Below are positions 25,449 to 34,225 of a stretch of 64,000 nt of DNA, one piece after another. Positions within the stretch are counted from its first letter, which is position 1; each line of letters begins with the position of its first letter. The translations under genes were made by a program, and so were the position numbers. The stretch is from Spirochaeta isovalerica (GTDB lineage: Bacteria > Spirochaetota > Spirochaetia > DSM-2461). Location: the NCBI RefSeq assembly GCF_014207565.1, contig NZ_JACHGJ010000002.1:248001-312000 (forward strand), written 5' to 3'. The notes beneath the pieces are model-generated. The model was not told the origin of the DNA. It searched no databases and worked only from the letters and a program-made list of their open reading frames with translations.

Positions 25449-26463
25449 TTCCCGGTTTGTCCTGTGTATTCCCGATCTTTTGTGCCGGGACGCCTTTGGA
25501 AATCAGCTTGCCGAGCAATTCGTCTGCCTGGTCCTGTGCCACAGAGAAAAAGAGACCGCCCGAAGTCTGGGGATCGAAGATCAGGTCCAGCGTCAGCCTG
25601 GAAAGAGACTCGCTGTTGTTGATGAATTTGAGACGGAAGTCCCTGTTCCGGTAGGTTCCCGCGGGGATCAGACCCATGGAGGCATATTCCGCCACATCGG
25701 GAAGGAGTTTCAGCTTCTTCATGTCGATGGACAGTCCCACTTCGCTGTCGGCTATCATTTCGCAGGCGTGTCCCGCCAGTCCGAATCCCGTTACATCGGT
25801 ACAGGACGAAACATTGTAGTCATAAATCACTTCCGCAGCTATCTTGTTGAGTGTTCTCATGGATTCGGTAAAGGCTTCTATAGCCCGCTCCGAAGCGATC
25901 CCTCCGCGGAGCGCCGTGTTGATCAGTCCCGTACCCAGAGGTTTGGTCAGAATCAGCGCTTCATTCTTCTTCGGCCTGTTGTTGTACAGCACCTTGTCGG
26001 GGTGGACGGTTCCCGTTACGGAAAAGCCGAATTTCAGTTCATCATCTTCGATGCTGTGACCGCCGAGAAGGGCCGTTTCCGCTTCAATCAATTTGCTTAG
26101 GCCCCCGTCCATCATGGCCCTGAGTGTTTCGATATCAGATTTGTCCTTGGGAAAGCAGACCAGAGAGAGGGCTGTAATAGGGCGCGCGCCCATGGCGTAG
26201 ACATCGGACAGGGAATTGGCTGCCGCTATCTGACCGAATACATAGGGGTCGTCGACGATGGGAGGAAAAAAATCGACAGTCTGTATAAGCGCCGTCTCAT
26301 CATTGATCCGGTAGACGCCCGCATCATCGGAAGTGCTGAAATCGGAAATCATGTTCTCGTATTTCGGCTGCTGCAGCCCGCAGAGTGCCTTGTCCAGAAG
26401 GGCCGGACCCAGTTTGGCTCCGCAGCCCGAGAATTTTGTGAATTGCGTCAGTTTGTTATCCAT
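25432..26463 (-). CDS. selD: Selenide, water dikinase
   Basis: A 343-aa SelD that makes selenophosphate from selenide and ATP. The catalytic loop has Cys rather than selenocysteine (KFSGCGAKLGP). ATP-site features include TSDDAGVYRIND, VDFFPPIVDDPYVFGQIAAANSLSDVYAMG and GGHSIEDDELKFG. The gene overlaps the desulfurase gene upstream by 8 nt and DUF3343 downstream by 17 nt. No selA, selB or tRNA-Sec is in the window. The neighbours point to labile-selenium cofactor for a molybdenum hydroxylase as at least one use of the product. Confidence 0.96.
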   Translation of the reverse strand: MDNKLTQFTKFSGCGAKLGPALLDKALCGLQQPKYENMISDFSTSDDAGVYRINDETALIQTVDFFPPIVDDPYVFGQIAAANSLSDVYAMGARPITALSLVCFPKDKSDIETLRAMMDGGLSKLIEAETALLGGHSIEDDELKFGFSVTGTVHPDKVLYNNRPKKNEALILTKPLGTGLINTALRGGIASERAIEAFTESMRTLNKIAAEVIYDYNVSSCTDVTGFGLAGHACEMIADSEVGLSIDMKKLKLLPDVAEYASMGLIPAGTYRNRDFRLKFINNSESLSRLTLDLIFDPQTSGGLFFSVAQDQADELLGKLISKGVPAQKIGNTQDKPGIEIIE

Positions 26464-27598
26464 TTACTATTTCCCTTACCGCTTTCAGCGCTGAATCGAT
26501 ATCCTCTTCGCTGTTAAAATACCCGGGACTGAAACGTATGGTGCCACCCCGGTCATAAGTTCCCAGAGATTTGTGAGCCGACGGGGCGCAGTGCAGTCCC
26601 ATCCTCTGGGCTATTTCGGCATCATCGAGCCCTTCGGCCAGCTCCGATAGATCCACTCTATCATGAAAAAAGGAGACGACGGAATTCCTTGAAGCAGGAT
26701 TTTCCGGGCCGATGAGGGTAATTCCCTCAATCATTTTTAATCCTTCTATCAGCCTGAGGGCCAGATCCTTCTCTTTTTTTCCGATGACATCAACACCGGT
26801 TGTCAGAAGGAAATCTGTAGAAGCTCTCAAACCCGCCAGCCCCGGAATATTCCGGGTTCCGCTTTCGTACAGATCGGGGAGGAATCGGGGCTGAATCTCT
26901 TCTTCCGAGGCGCTGCCGGTTCCCCCTTCCAATAAGGAACTGATCTCTATTCCATCTTTTATGTAGAAACCGCCGGTTCCCGCCGGACCCAGAAGGCCTT
27001 TATGGCCGGCAAAACAGTAGAAATCAGCATTCAGTTTTATCAGATTGATAGTTTTATGACCCGCCGACTGGGCTCCGTCAAGACAGACCAGAGCCCCTGC
27101 CTCATGTGCGTCCCTGATCATCTCTTTTACGGGAAACAGGGCTCCGCTTACATTGGAACTGTGGCAGAGAATAACAAGATCCGGTCCGGATTTCAATTTG
27201 GATTTGTAATCATCCAGGTCCGCTGTTCCATCGTTGAGGCAATGAAATCTTTCAACGGTGACTCCCTTTTCCATCAAAGTGTTCAGCGGCCGCATCACAG
27301 AGTTGTGCTCTCCCATAGAGGTCAAAGCCTTCATTCCCGGCTTTAAAAAGCCTTTAATAATGGTGTTGAGCGATTCGGTGGCTCCGGAATTGAGAATGAT
27401 CCGTGAGCTGTCGGGCAGCGAAAAGAGCTTTGCCAGGTTCCGCCGGCATTCGTAGAGAACCCGGCTTCCCTCAAGAGCTTCGTCATAGGAGGCGCGGCCG
27501 CTTGTTCCGCAGGATAGTAGATTGTCACGGACCGCATCGGCGACACCCGGGGCTTTTGGGTAGGAAGTGGCGCTGTTGTCGAGATAAATCAGGGACAT
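26456..27598 (-). CDS. Cysteine desulfurase family protein, EF2568 type
   Basis: A 380-aa PLP enzyme of aminotransferase class V. Recognisable elements are YLDNSATSYPKAPGVADAV at the N-terminus, the PLP lysine in FAGHKGLLGP, and the active-site Cys in GLHCAPSAHKSLGT. It belongs to the subgroup named for Enterococcus EF2568, which occurs with SelD and YqeB in selenium-dependent molybdenum hydroxylase clusters. It probably supplies selenium (or sulfur) from selenocysteine or cysteine for the cofactor. It overlaps the genes on both sides (10 nt upstream, 8 nt downstream), so the operon is tightly coupled. Confidence 0.92.
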   Translation of the reverse strand: MSLIYLDNSATSYPKAPGVADAVRDNLLSCGTSGRASYDEALEGSRVLYECRRNLAKLFSLPDSSRIILNSGATESLNTIIKGFLKPGMKALTSMGEHNSVMRPLNTLMEKGVTVERFHCLNDGTADLDDYKSKLKSGPDLVILCHSSNVSGALFPVKEMIRDAHEAGALVCLDGAQSAGHKTINLIKLNADFYCFAGHKGLLGPAGTGGFYIKDGIEISSLLEGGTGSASEEEIQPRFLPDLYESGTRNIPGLAGLRASTDFLLTTGVDVIGKKEKDLALRLIEGLKMIEGITLIGPENPASRNSVVSFFHDRVDLSELAEGLDDAEIAQRMGLHCAPSAHKSLGTYDRGGTIRFSPGYFNSEEDIDSALKAVREIVNG

Positions 27599-29163
27599 AT
27601 GCCTTCCCGCAGGAGAATTTCGAGAACCGAGCCGGCTATAGCGTAGGCTTTATCTGAGATATTTGTGTAATTGGCTCTCTCCCCGCGGGGATCCACATCT
27701 CCCATTTTCATTCCCTTCTTTACAACGGTTCCATCGAGAATCATACCGCGGATCATTCCTGTCAGAGTGGCAGGCAGTTCGACGCCGCCTACAATGGCAA
27801 CAGTTTCACCTTTGGTTACGAGGGAGCTGATATCTTTCATGACTTTGACCTCTCCGTCAGCGGGAGCTCTGAGTATCCTCTCTTCCGTATAACCTTCAAT
27901 GCTTCCGGGGATCTTCGTGTCGGGGCTCGCCGGCCCCTTGTCAATAATCTGACCCAGAGTGTGGCCTCTCATGGTTTCCACTACGTAATGGACATCATCT
28001 CCTGCGGAGAATCCCGGTCCGAGAGCTATGGTCACTTTCGCCATGGAGCGATTTGTTCCCAGATTTTTCTTTGCCAGAATGGCATCGATAACCGCAGCCG
28101 GACGCAGCTCCCCAATCAGTCTGCCTTCGGGGTCTGCCGCCACGGCGATATCCTCTTCGCCGAGGATCATCCGGACTTCATCGGCTGTGACCGCTCTCCG
28201 GGCTTTCAGTTCTTCAACAATCATTTCGCCATTGCGCACCGCATCGGCGAAAGCGACTGTCCTCCTGATAACTGTCGGCTGTTCCGTTTCCAGAGCCAGA
28301 ACCTTATAGCCGGCTCTGTGAAGGCGGGCGATCGTTCCCGAAGCAATATCGCCGGCGCCGCGGACGACGATAATCTGCCGGGATTTTTTATAGAGGGACT
28401 TTCCCGTTGTTCCGCTTCTGGTCATCATCATCTGGCTGACCAGGCTGACGGCAATTTCATCGGGCGTTTCAGCGCCGATATCCAGTCCCGAAGGGGAGAT
28501 CACTCTGTCCAGGTTTTCCCGGCTGAAACCCTCGAGAGCAAGATCTTTCTTCAGCGACGCCACTTTTCTCTTGCTGCCCAGCATTCCCAGATAGGGAACC
28601 TTATGTTTCAGAGAACAGCGGAGCGCTGTTTTATCTTCGCTTCCCGTGGCTACGAGAATGTAGGTGTTTTCATTGATAGATACTTTCCCGACAGCTTCTT
28701 CCAGAGTCTCGCCGTACACCAGCGTGCTGTTTGTCGGAAAAAGCTCTTCTTTCAGCAGGTTTTCCCTGTCGTCGGCTACGGTTATGGTAAAACCGGTTCT
28801 GGCCGCCAGACGGGCTACGGCCTGATTGACATGACCTGCTCCGATGAGCAGAAGGGCGGCGCCGGGTGTCTGCACGTCAATAAAGAACTGCAGGGCGCCT
28901 CCGCAGATCATCGACCCACCCAGATCTTCTCTCAAGCCGTAATGGCACGAACGGCTTGTCCCTTCCTGGATAGCCTCAAGAGACTGTTTTATGACAAAAA
29001 GCTCAGCGGCTCCTCCTCCGATGGTTCCGACAGTTGTCCCGTCATCCCTGACGAGCATCCTGGCTTTGGACCGGGGCGTCGATCCTTTCGATTCCGTTAT
29101 CATGGCTATGGCAAAAGCTCTGTTCTGCGATTCCAGAGCTGCCGCTTCTGTATAAATGTTCAT
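27589..29163 (-). CDS. XdhC-YqeB fusion, selenium-dependent Mo-hydroxylase maturation factor
   Basis: A 524-aa fusion. Residues 1-260 form an XdhC/CoxI-type maturation factor (ESKGSTPRSKARMLV and TVGTIGGGAAE, then a Rossmann domain with LLLIGAGHVNQAVARLA and YLGMLGSKRKV). Residues 265-524 form a YqeB (EF2563-like) domain (IIVVRGAGDIASGTIARLHRAGYKV, GPGFSAGDDVHYVVETMRGH). In many genomes the two are separate genes. Together they should sulfurate or selenate and insert the molybdenum cofactor. The preferred start is ATG 29163: a promoter -10 box ends 7 nt before it and there is no ribosome site, which implies a leaderless message. It is the first gene of a five-gene operon. Confidence 0.9.
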   Translation of the reverse strand: MNIYTEAAALESQNRAFAIAMITESKGSTPRSKARMLVRDDGTTVGTIGGGAAELFVIKQSLEAIQEGTSRSCHYGLREDLGGSMICGGALQFFIDVQTPGAALLLIGAGHVNQAVARLAARTGFTITVADDRENLLKEELFPTNSTLVYGETLEEAVGKVSINENTYILVATGSEDKTALRCSLKHKVPYLGMLGSKRKVASLKKDLALEGFSRENLDRVISPSGLDIGAETPDEIAVSLVSQMMMTRSGTTGKSLYKKSRQIIVVRGAGDIASGTIARLHRAGYKVLALETEQPTVIRRTVAFADAVRNGEMIVEELKARRAVTADEVRMILGEEDIAVAADPEGRLIGELRPAAVIDAILAKKNLGTNRSMAKVTIALGPGFSAGDDVHYVVETMRGHTLGQIIDKGPASPDTKIPGSIEGYTEERILRAPADGEVKVMKDISSLVTKGETVAIVGGVELPATLTGMIRGMILDGTVVKKGMKMGDVDPRGERANYTNISDKAYAIAGSVLEILLREGICP

Positions 29164-29169
29164 ATGCAT

Positions 29170-29198
29170 ATTATACACAGAAATATCAGATTGTCTAA
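29170..29198 (-). promoter_or_regulatory. Promoter, leaderless type (XdhC-YqeB operon)
   Basis: On the minus strand, TTAGAC (29198-29193), a 17-nt spacer and a perfect TATAAT (29175-29170). The predicted start of transcription coincides with the ATG at 29163, and no Shine-Dalgarno exists. Another ATG at 29169 abuts the -10 box and would be untranscribed. Confidence 0.65.
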
Positions 29199-29274
29199 CA
29201 AAGGGGGAATTAACTTTCTGCAATTTCCCATAGTGTGATAAGATGGAAAAAATAAATTTCCTAGAGGATATTCG

Positions 29275-30441
29275 ATGTTAACAATGGATGAAGTCTTTGA
29301 GATACTGGATCGGCAAACCGCTGAAATCGTTACGGAAAAAGTCCCCCTCGGCAAGGCTTCGGGACGAATACTCGCCGCTCCGGTACTGTCTCCCATCGAT
29401 CAGCCTCCTTTCGACAAAGCCGCCATGGACGGATGGGCCATGCGCGCCGATGAGACCGGGAAAGTTCTGAAAATCGAAGAGACCATTGCCGCCGGAGAGG
29501 TGGGTGTTAAAGAGATAGAACCGGGAACCTGTTCGGCTATCATGACCGGCGCGAAACTCCCTGTCGGGGCGGGTCGCATCATCAGGGTGGAGTACAGCCG
29601 CCGTGACGGGGAGACGGTCAATATTGATAAAGATGATCCTTTGAAAAATATCATCTATAAAGGCGAAAACATGAAAGCCGGCGATGTCGTTCTGACTCCG
29701 AGGGTCCTGCGCCCCCGTGATATCGGTATTCTCGCTTCCATGGGATTTGCGGAAGTCGAAGTCGTCATCGCCCCCGCTATAGGGTTTATCGCAACCGGAA
29801 CGGAGCTGAAAGAACCGGGTGAGCTTCTTAAAGATGGAGAAATCTATAACAGCAACGGCCATCAGCTTCTGGCACAGGCCGATATCTGGGGATGCCGGAC
29901 CAGTTATTACGGTATTACCCCCGATGATCCGGAAAAACTGGCGGAAACGGTGAACCGGGCTCTGGGAGAAAATACCATCGTCCTCCTTTCCGGCGGCGTT
30001 TCCATGGGCGAATTCGATTTCATTCCCCGTATACTGGAAGAAGCGGGAGTTCAGAAACTTTTTCACCGCATCGCCGTCAAGCCGGGAAAACCGCTCTGGT
30101 TCGGGAAAAATGACAGAAATTTTGTCTTCGGGATGCCGGGGAATCCTGTTTCGACCTTTATTCTCTTTGAAGTCTTTGTCAAACATCTGATACAGAAACT
30201 CTGCGGACTGGCCTATGATCCCGCTTTTATCCGGGGAGCTTTGGGCCGGGATATCAGAAGAAAGACCTGGGACCGGACGGAGTTTCTACCTGTCAAGTGG
30301 GAGAATGAGGAAGTCATACCCATTTCCTATCACGGTTCCTCCCATCTGAACGCCCTCGCCGAAGCGACGGGATTGATCATCGTGGACCGGGAAGTGAAAA
30401 AAGTGGAAAAAGGAGAAACTGTTTATGTCCGTATCATTTAG
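29275..30441 (+). CDS. moeA: Molybdopterin molybdotransferase
   Basis: A 388-aa MoeA that inserts molybdate into adenylylated molybdopterin. The N-terminal region has DQPPFDKAAMDGWAMRAD. The MoCF-binding domain has GFIATGTELKEPGE, the SGGVSMGEFDFIPRIL motif and KPGKPLWFG...GMPGNPVSTFILFE. It is divergent from the XdhC-YqeB operon and followed by a MOSC gene with a 17-nt overlap, so cofactor assembly and enzyme maturation are grouped here. AGAGGA lies 7 nt before ATG 29275; a second ATG three codons later is also possible. Confidence 0.96.
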   Translation: MLTMDEVFEILDRQTAEIVTEKVPLGKASGRILAAPVLSPIDQPPFDKAAMDGWAMRADETGKVLKIEETIAAGEVGVKEIEPGTCSAIMTGAKLPVGAGRIIRVEYSRRDGETVNIDKDDPLKNIIYKGENMKAGDVVLTPRVLRPRDIGILASMGFAEVEVVIAPAIGFIATGTELKEPGELLKDGEIYNSNGHQLLAQADIWGCRTSYYGITPDDPEKLAETVNRALGENTIVLLSGGVSMGEFDFIPRILEEAGVQKLFHRIAVKPGKPLWFGKNDRNFVFGMPGNPVSTFILFEVFVKHLIQKLCGLAYDPAFIRGALGRDIRRKTWDRTEFLPVKWENEEVIPISYHGSSHLNALAEATGLIIVDREVKKVEKGETVYVRII

Positions 30442-30862
30442 GATACTCTCTCTCAATATATCGGAGAAGAAAGGGGAGCAGAAGAAACCGGTTCCCTCCA
30501 TGGAACTCAAACCGGCTCACGGGATAGTCGGGGATGCTCATGCGGGCAACTGGCACCGTCAGATCTCTCTGCTGGCCGATGAAGATGTCGATACGATCCG
30601 CGGCAGGGGAATGGAATTGAATTTCGGGGACTTTGCCGAGAACATCACGACCCGCGGCGTCGATCTGGGCGTTCTTCCCATCGGAACGAGAATCCGCATG
30701 GGCGAAGCTGAGCTGGAAGTGACGCAGATCGGGAAGGAATGCCATCAGAATTGCGCCGTTTTCCGGGTCGTGGGAGATTGCGTTATGCCCCGGAAAGGGA
30801 TATTCGCAAAGGTTATTACAGGCGGAACCATTACTGTGGAGAGCAAGTGCCATGTCCTATAG
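30425..30862 (+). CDS. MOSC domain protein
   Basis: A 145-aa single MOSC domain (C-terminal domain family of Moco sulfurases). Typical parts are GIVGDAHAGNWHRQISLLA near residue 33, FGDFAENITTRGVDL and the conserved Cys region IGKECHQNCAVF. Such stand-alone proteins often accompany moeA/mog in anaerobes and are thought to bind or transfer sulfur on the molybdenum cofactor. The start overlaps moeA, with AAAAAGGAG upstream, and the end overlaps the thioredoxin-like lipoprotein gene by 11 nt. Confidence 0.92.
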   Translation: MSVSFRILSLNISEKKGEQKKPVPSMELKPAHGIVGDAHAGNWHRQISLLADEDVDTIRGRGMELNFGDFAENITTRGVDLGVLPIGTRIRMGEAELEVTQIGKECHQNCAVFRVVGDCVMPRKGIFAKVITGGTITVESKCHVL

Positions 30863-31223
30863 ACGATTCTTATTACCATGGCTTATTCTCTCTGTTTTCA
30901 TTCTCTCCTGTTCCGGCAAAGAGAAGACCGAACCTTCGGCGGACCTGCAGTTCTTCTATCTCGAACTCTGTCCCGGCTGTGAAGAATACGAAACCGCCGA
31001 CCGGTTGGCCGAACAGGTCAGGAGCCTCGGCGGTACGGCGTCCAATATCATTCACGACGAAGATGCGGCGGCGATGAAAAAACTGCTCGAAGAGAAAGGG
31101 CTCGAGAGAATAGCTCATGCTTTACCGCTTCTGCTCGTAGAGAAAAACTTCTTTGTGGGATATGAGGATATCGAAAGCGAAATCCTCAGGCTTAAAGAAG
31201 AATTAGCAACAGAGCTGCCATAG
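30852..31223 (+). CDS. Thioredoxin-like lipoprotein with CPGC motif
   Basis: A 123-aa exported lipoprotein: hydrophobic signal, lipobox FILSC, then a small thioredoxin-like domain starting FFYLELCPGCEEYETAD. The CPGC pair is in the active-site position, and a Pro in HALPLLLVEKNFFVGY corresponds to the cis-Pro loop. The mature part is only about 100 residues, shorter than most thioredoxins and closer to glutaredoxin size. The convergent gene encodes a CcdA-type membrane reductase with its own thioredoxin domain, so the two may form a redox relay. The 3' ends overlap by 32 nt. Confidence 0.82.
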   Translation: MSYRRFLLPWLILSVFILSCSGKEKTEPSADLQFFYLELCPGCEEYETADRLAEQVRSLGGTASNIIHDEDAAAMKKLLEEKGLERIAHALPLLLVEKNFFVGYEDIESEILRLKEELATELP

Positions 31224-32592
31224 CCAGAAAAAACAGGGCTGATATCAGCTTGACCGACCCGGCCTTTCGTGAAAACCATTCAGCCAGCCTCTGCGATGTC
31301 ATTCCTTTCCAGGCCATAATGAAAACGGCCAGAAGTGGGATAATAAATGCCAGATTGTAGAAACCCAGGAGAAGGTAGGACGATATGTTTCCCTCCATCC
31401 GGGTCATGTACATAAGGGTCGGCAGATAGATCTGTCCCGTACAGCCCAGTTCGAAAATAGTGACTGTAAAGCCGAGAACGAGTGATCCCGTAATCAATCC
31501 GGCTTTTCTCGTGTTTTCCCTTACCAGGCTGTGGATCTTCCGTTTTCTCTCCCGGCTCAGCTGCAGGGCTATTTCTCCTGTTTTCCCCATGCGCATCTTG
31601 CGGTAATCAGCCAGGTGAAGAATGGCTAGAACGATGAGAACCGCCGCCATGATGTATTTGAGGGAGAGACTGATCCACCTGAGGGAATCTCCCGCCCGCA
31701 AAGCTGTGAAAGCGCCGAGTCCCACGGCGTAGTAGGTGACAAAGACCGAAAGAGAGAACAGGATTCCGGTCAGGAGTATCTCTTTTCTCGATCGCCCGGC
31801 AAGGCTCAGCCAGGAGAGAAGAAAGATAAGAGTGCTGAAGGCGCAGGGATTAATGCCGTCGAGCAGCCCCGCGGTAAAAACCGGAAGGATAGATAAGCTG
31901 ATGACGCCGGTCGTTTTTTCCAGAGAGGAACCATCTGCCGGAAGGGTCTTTCCCGGCACACTTTGCCGCAGGGCTTCTTCCAATCCTTCCTCGATGTCTC
32001 TGTCTCCTGCCAGAATTGTTTCTCCGATAACGATCAGGGGAAGCCTTTTCTCCCGTGACCGGAGATCTTCCAGTTTTTCCATAAGCTTCTGCAGCCCCTC
32101 TGCCGTTGTCACATCCACGGCTGAAAGGCTTATCTCTCTTTCCAGCTTCTCTTCCAGTTCCGGCATTGTCCTATCCAGGAATTCCCGGCAGCGGCTGCAA
32201 TCGGGTGTATAGAAATACTCTATATCAGCCTCTGTCTCACTCTTCACCGATAACTCAGGGGAGATTTCTTCTCTTCCCGGAGCGTAGATTCCGGGATTAT
32301 CCTCGTGATCGGAAATGAATCTCAGATACAGCTGATCGCGGAAAGTTTCTCCTTCCCTGATGATCTTCAGTTCTTCCTCTTCCCCCGGAGGCACGCTTAT
32401 CTGGCCTTTTTCGCATTTGTAGGCACTGTCCGCCGAGACGATCATGGCATCATAGGTTTCATCGCTCCGGTTGGAAATGGTTATGATCCAGTCCTCTCCA
32501 TCGGGTATGCTATCCAGGAGAATCTCCCCATGGAGGGAAAAAGTTATGATGAGAATCAGAAAAAAGGCAAAGTAGTATTTCTCAGTCGTCAA
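31192..32592 (-). CDS. Thioredoxin domain-CcdA fusion membrane protein
   Basis: A 466-aa protein: signal segment, an extracytoplasmic beta-rich region (about 25-110), a glutaredoxin-like domain (about 115-210) with CSRC in YFYTPDCSRCREFLD, then a CcdA-type membrane domain (about 230-466). The CcdA half keeps the two reactive-cysteine motifs DGINPCAFST and ELGCTGQIYLPTL. Such proteins carry electrons across the membrane to reduce periplasmic disulfides. The fusion order resembles a reduced ScsB/DsbD. Its start overlaps the end of the radical SAM gene by 11 nt, so they are co-transcribed. Confidence 0.88.
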   Translation of the reverse strand: MTTEKYYFAFFLILIITFSLHGEILLDSIPDGEDWIITISNRSDETYDAMIVSADSAYKCEKGQISVPPGEEEELKIIREGETFRDQLYLRFISDHEDNPGIYAPGREEISPELSVKSETEADIEYFYTPDCSRCREFLDRTMPELEEKLEREISLSAVDVTTAEGLQKLMEKLEDLRSREKRLPLIVIGETILAGDRDIEEGLEEALRQSVPGKTLPADGSSLEKTTGVISLSILPVFTAGLLDGINPCAFSTLIFLLSWLSLAGRSRKEILLTGILFSLSVFVTYYAVGLGAFTALRAGDSLRWISLSLKYIMAAVLIVLAILHLADYRKMRMGKTGEIALQLSRERKRKIHSLVRENTRKAGLITGSLVLGFTVTIFELGCTGQIYLPTLMYMTRMEGNISSYLLLGFYNLAFIIPLLAVFIMAWKGMTSQRLAEWFSRKAGSVKLISALFFLAMAALLLILL

Positions 32593-34075
32593 TTGATAAT
32601 TCCTTAAAAAAGATCTGGCACATCTCCCTGTTCAAGTTCCGAAGAGGAATAATGTTTTTATTTTTACCGGCAAAGGTGTGAAGTGTTCGGGTTTTCAGAA
32701 TGATGTCTCTCAGCTGTTTTTCCTCATCGCTTACATTCCGGGCTTTCAGGAAATTGGAGAGGCGGGAGAGCCGGAAAGCCGTTACCATCTCTTCAGTCGT
32801 GAGAGATCTGCTCCAGGGGTAGGCCGAGGAACCGCTGCATAAAGCGGGCGGATTGGTTAAAAAAAGCTCGGGGTTTTCAAAACGGGGCAGTCCGGGAACG
32901 GGGTAGAAAAGGGAAATACCCGATCGGGTGGGCAGCCTGTGCAGATAGAGTAAAGTCCGGAGAACGCCTTCCGCCCTGTCACCCGGCAGTCCTGCGATAA
33001 AAAAAGTCGTCACGGGGATATTCTTGTTGTTGATGCGATCCAGAAGTGTTTCCAGTTTTTCCAGATCAACCGGTCGTTTTTCCTCTTTCAGCACGGTCGG
33101 ATCGGCGGAACCCAGAGAAAAAGAGAAACTTCTGAAACCTCTCTCAATAAGATAATCTGTGAAGTCTTCCGTCAAAAGGGTGTAGTCCAGGCCGTTATCA
33201 GCGCTGAATGTGGCATCGGGAAAACGGGTTTTGCATCGGGACAGAAAATCTCTGAAGTATTCTTTATGATAGAGAAGATTGTCATCTTCCAGATTGATAT
33301 GAACAGGCTTTTCTTTATCATCGGGAATCTTCTCCCATTCTTTTTCGAGGGACGGGAGATCCACAAGTCTGAATCGTCTTCCCTGGGTCAAGAAATTGGA
33401 GCAGAAGCGGCACATCTTGGGGCAGCCTCTCGAAAGGGCCAGTGTGAGAAACTGATTCCCTTTGCTGTCTCTTGTAAATGAGAACAGAGGGGCGGGCTCA
33501 TCTGTCAGCTCATTTTTTTCCTGAAAATTCTCCAGGGGAAGATCTTTATCCAGATGATCCAGCAGATCCCCTAGAGATGTTTCTGTCTCTCCTGTCAGAA
33601 CCAGATCGAAGAGCTTTGTCTGAATGAAGTACCGGGGGAGTACCGATGCTCCGGCTCCTCCGATTATGATGGGGACCGAATAGCCCAGCCTTTTTCGAAG
33701 ATGTTTAGCCAGTTCCAGCACATCATCGGCATAAGTCCAGGCAAAGAGGCTGAGAAAGATGATGTCCGGGTTTTCTTCTGCGATCTTCCCGGCCGCATCG
33801 TGGAATGGGGGGCCGAATAATTTTCTCCCGGTAAAAAAAGAGAGAGGACCTCTTTCTCCTTCGACAATGAAAGGTTTCAGATAGTTGTACTCCTCGGGCA
33901 TGGGGATAGAGGAGCCTCTCGGATTGAGTCTCGGAAAATTGAAAGATCGGCAACTGATGCCTCTCTGTTTCAATTCTCGGATTACACCTTCCAGACCGAG
34001 GGCTGATGTTCTTGATGGAGTAAAATAAAAATCCCTTACAGGCGGCGCAGCCGCAACCGCTCTTTCCAGTCTCAT
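32582..34075 (-). CDS. B12-binding-type radical SAM protein
   Basis: A 497-aa protein. Residues 1-165 look like a cobalamin-binding-type Rossmann region (IIFLSLFAWTYADDVLELA, VPIIIGGAGASVLP), but the His of the DxHxxG signature is absent, so B12 binding is doubtful. The radical SAM core follows with its cluster motif CPKMCRFC (C-x3-C-x2-C) near residue 222, and further on SADNGLDYTLLTEDF and FFIAGLPGD. The substrate is unknown. Its promoter has a perfect TTGACA, 16 nt, then GATAAT, ending 9 nt before the ATG with no ribosome site, so the leader is almost absent. It is the first gene of an operon with the CcdA fusion. Confidence 0.88.
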   Translation of the reverse strand: MRLERAVAAAPPVRDFYFTPSRTSALGLEGVIRELKQRGISCRSFNFPRLNPRGSSIPMPEEYNYLKPFIVEGERGPLSFFTGRKLFGPPFHDAAGKIAEENPDIIFLSLFAWTYADDVLELAKHLRKRLGYSVPIIIGGAGASVLPRYFIQTKLFDLVLTGETETSLGDLLDHLDKDLPLENFQEKNELTDEPAPLFSFTRDSKGNQFLTLALSRGCPKMCRFCSNFLTQGRRFRLVDLPSLEKEWEKIPDDKEKPVHINLEDDNLLYHKEYFRDFLSRCKTRFPDATFSADNGLDYTLLTEDFTDYLIERGFRSFSFSLGSADPTVLKEEKRPVDLEKLETLLDRINNKNIPVTTFFIAGLPGDRAEGVLRTLLYLHRLPTRSGISLFYPVPGLPRFENPELFLTNPPALCSGSSAYPWSRSLTTEEMVTAFRLSRLSNFLKARNVSDEEKQLRDIILKTRTLHTFAGKNKNIIPLRNLNREMCQIFFKELSIDD

Positions 34076-34083
34076 AAAGACTC

Positions 34084-34111
34084 ATTATCAGCTTTTGCCG
34101 GATTCTGTCAA
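34084..34111 (-). promoter_or_regulatory. Promoter (radical SAM-ccdA operon), near-leaderless
   Basis: On the minus strand, a perfect TTGACA (34111-34106), a 16-nt spacer and GATAAT (34089-34084). The start codon begins 9 nt after the -10 box. Confidence 0.65.
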
Positions 34112-34225
34112 AGCCGGAGTCTATCAAGGTTCGAAAATGTATGAAACTAATATTGTAGATACAAAAATGTAGGAATATTGTTTGGTTGTTCTTCTCTGAG
34201 AGGGCTTAAAGACCATAACTGAAGT

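Noticed and set aside
25432-26463. Selenocysteine in SelD or other proteins of the island
   Set aside because: SelD has Cys at the catalytic position, and none of the genes here needs an in-frame TGA to reach normal length. The selenium link rests on cofactor genes instead.
27961-29238. A 425-aa open frame on the plus strand
   Set aside because: It lies opposite the XdhC-YqeB fusion, whose motifs are clear. The predicted protein is low in recognisable pattern and has no start signals.
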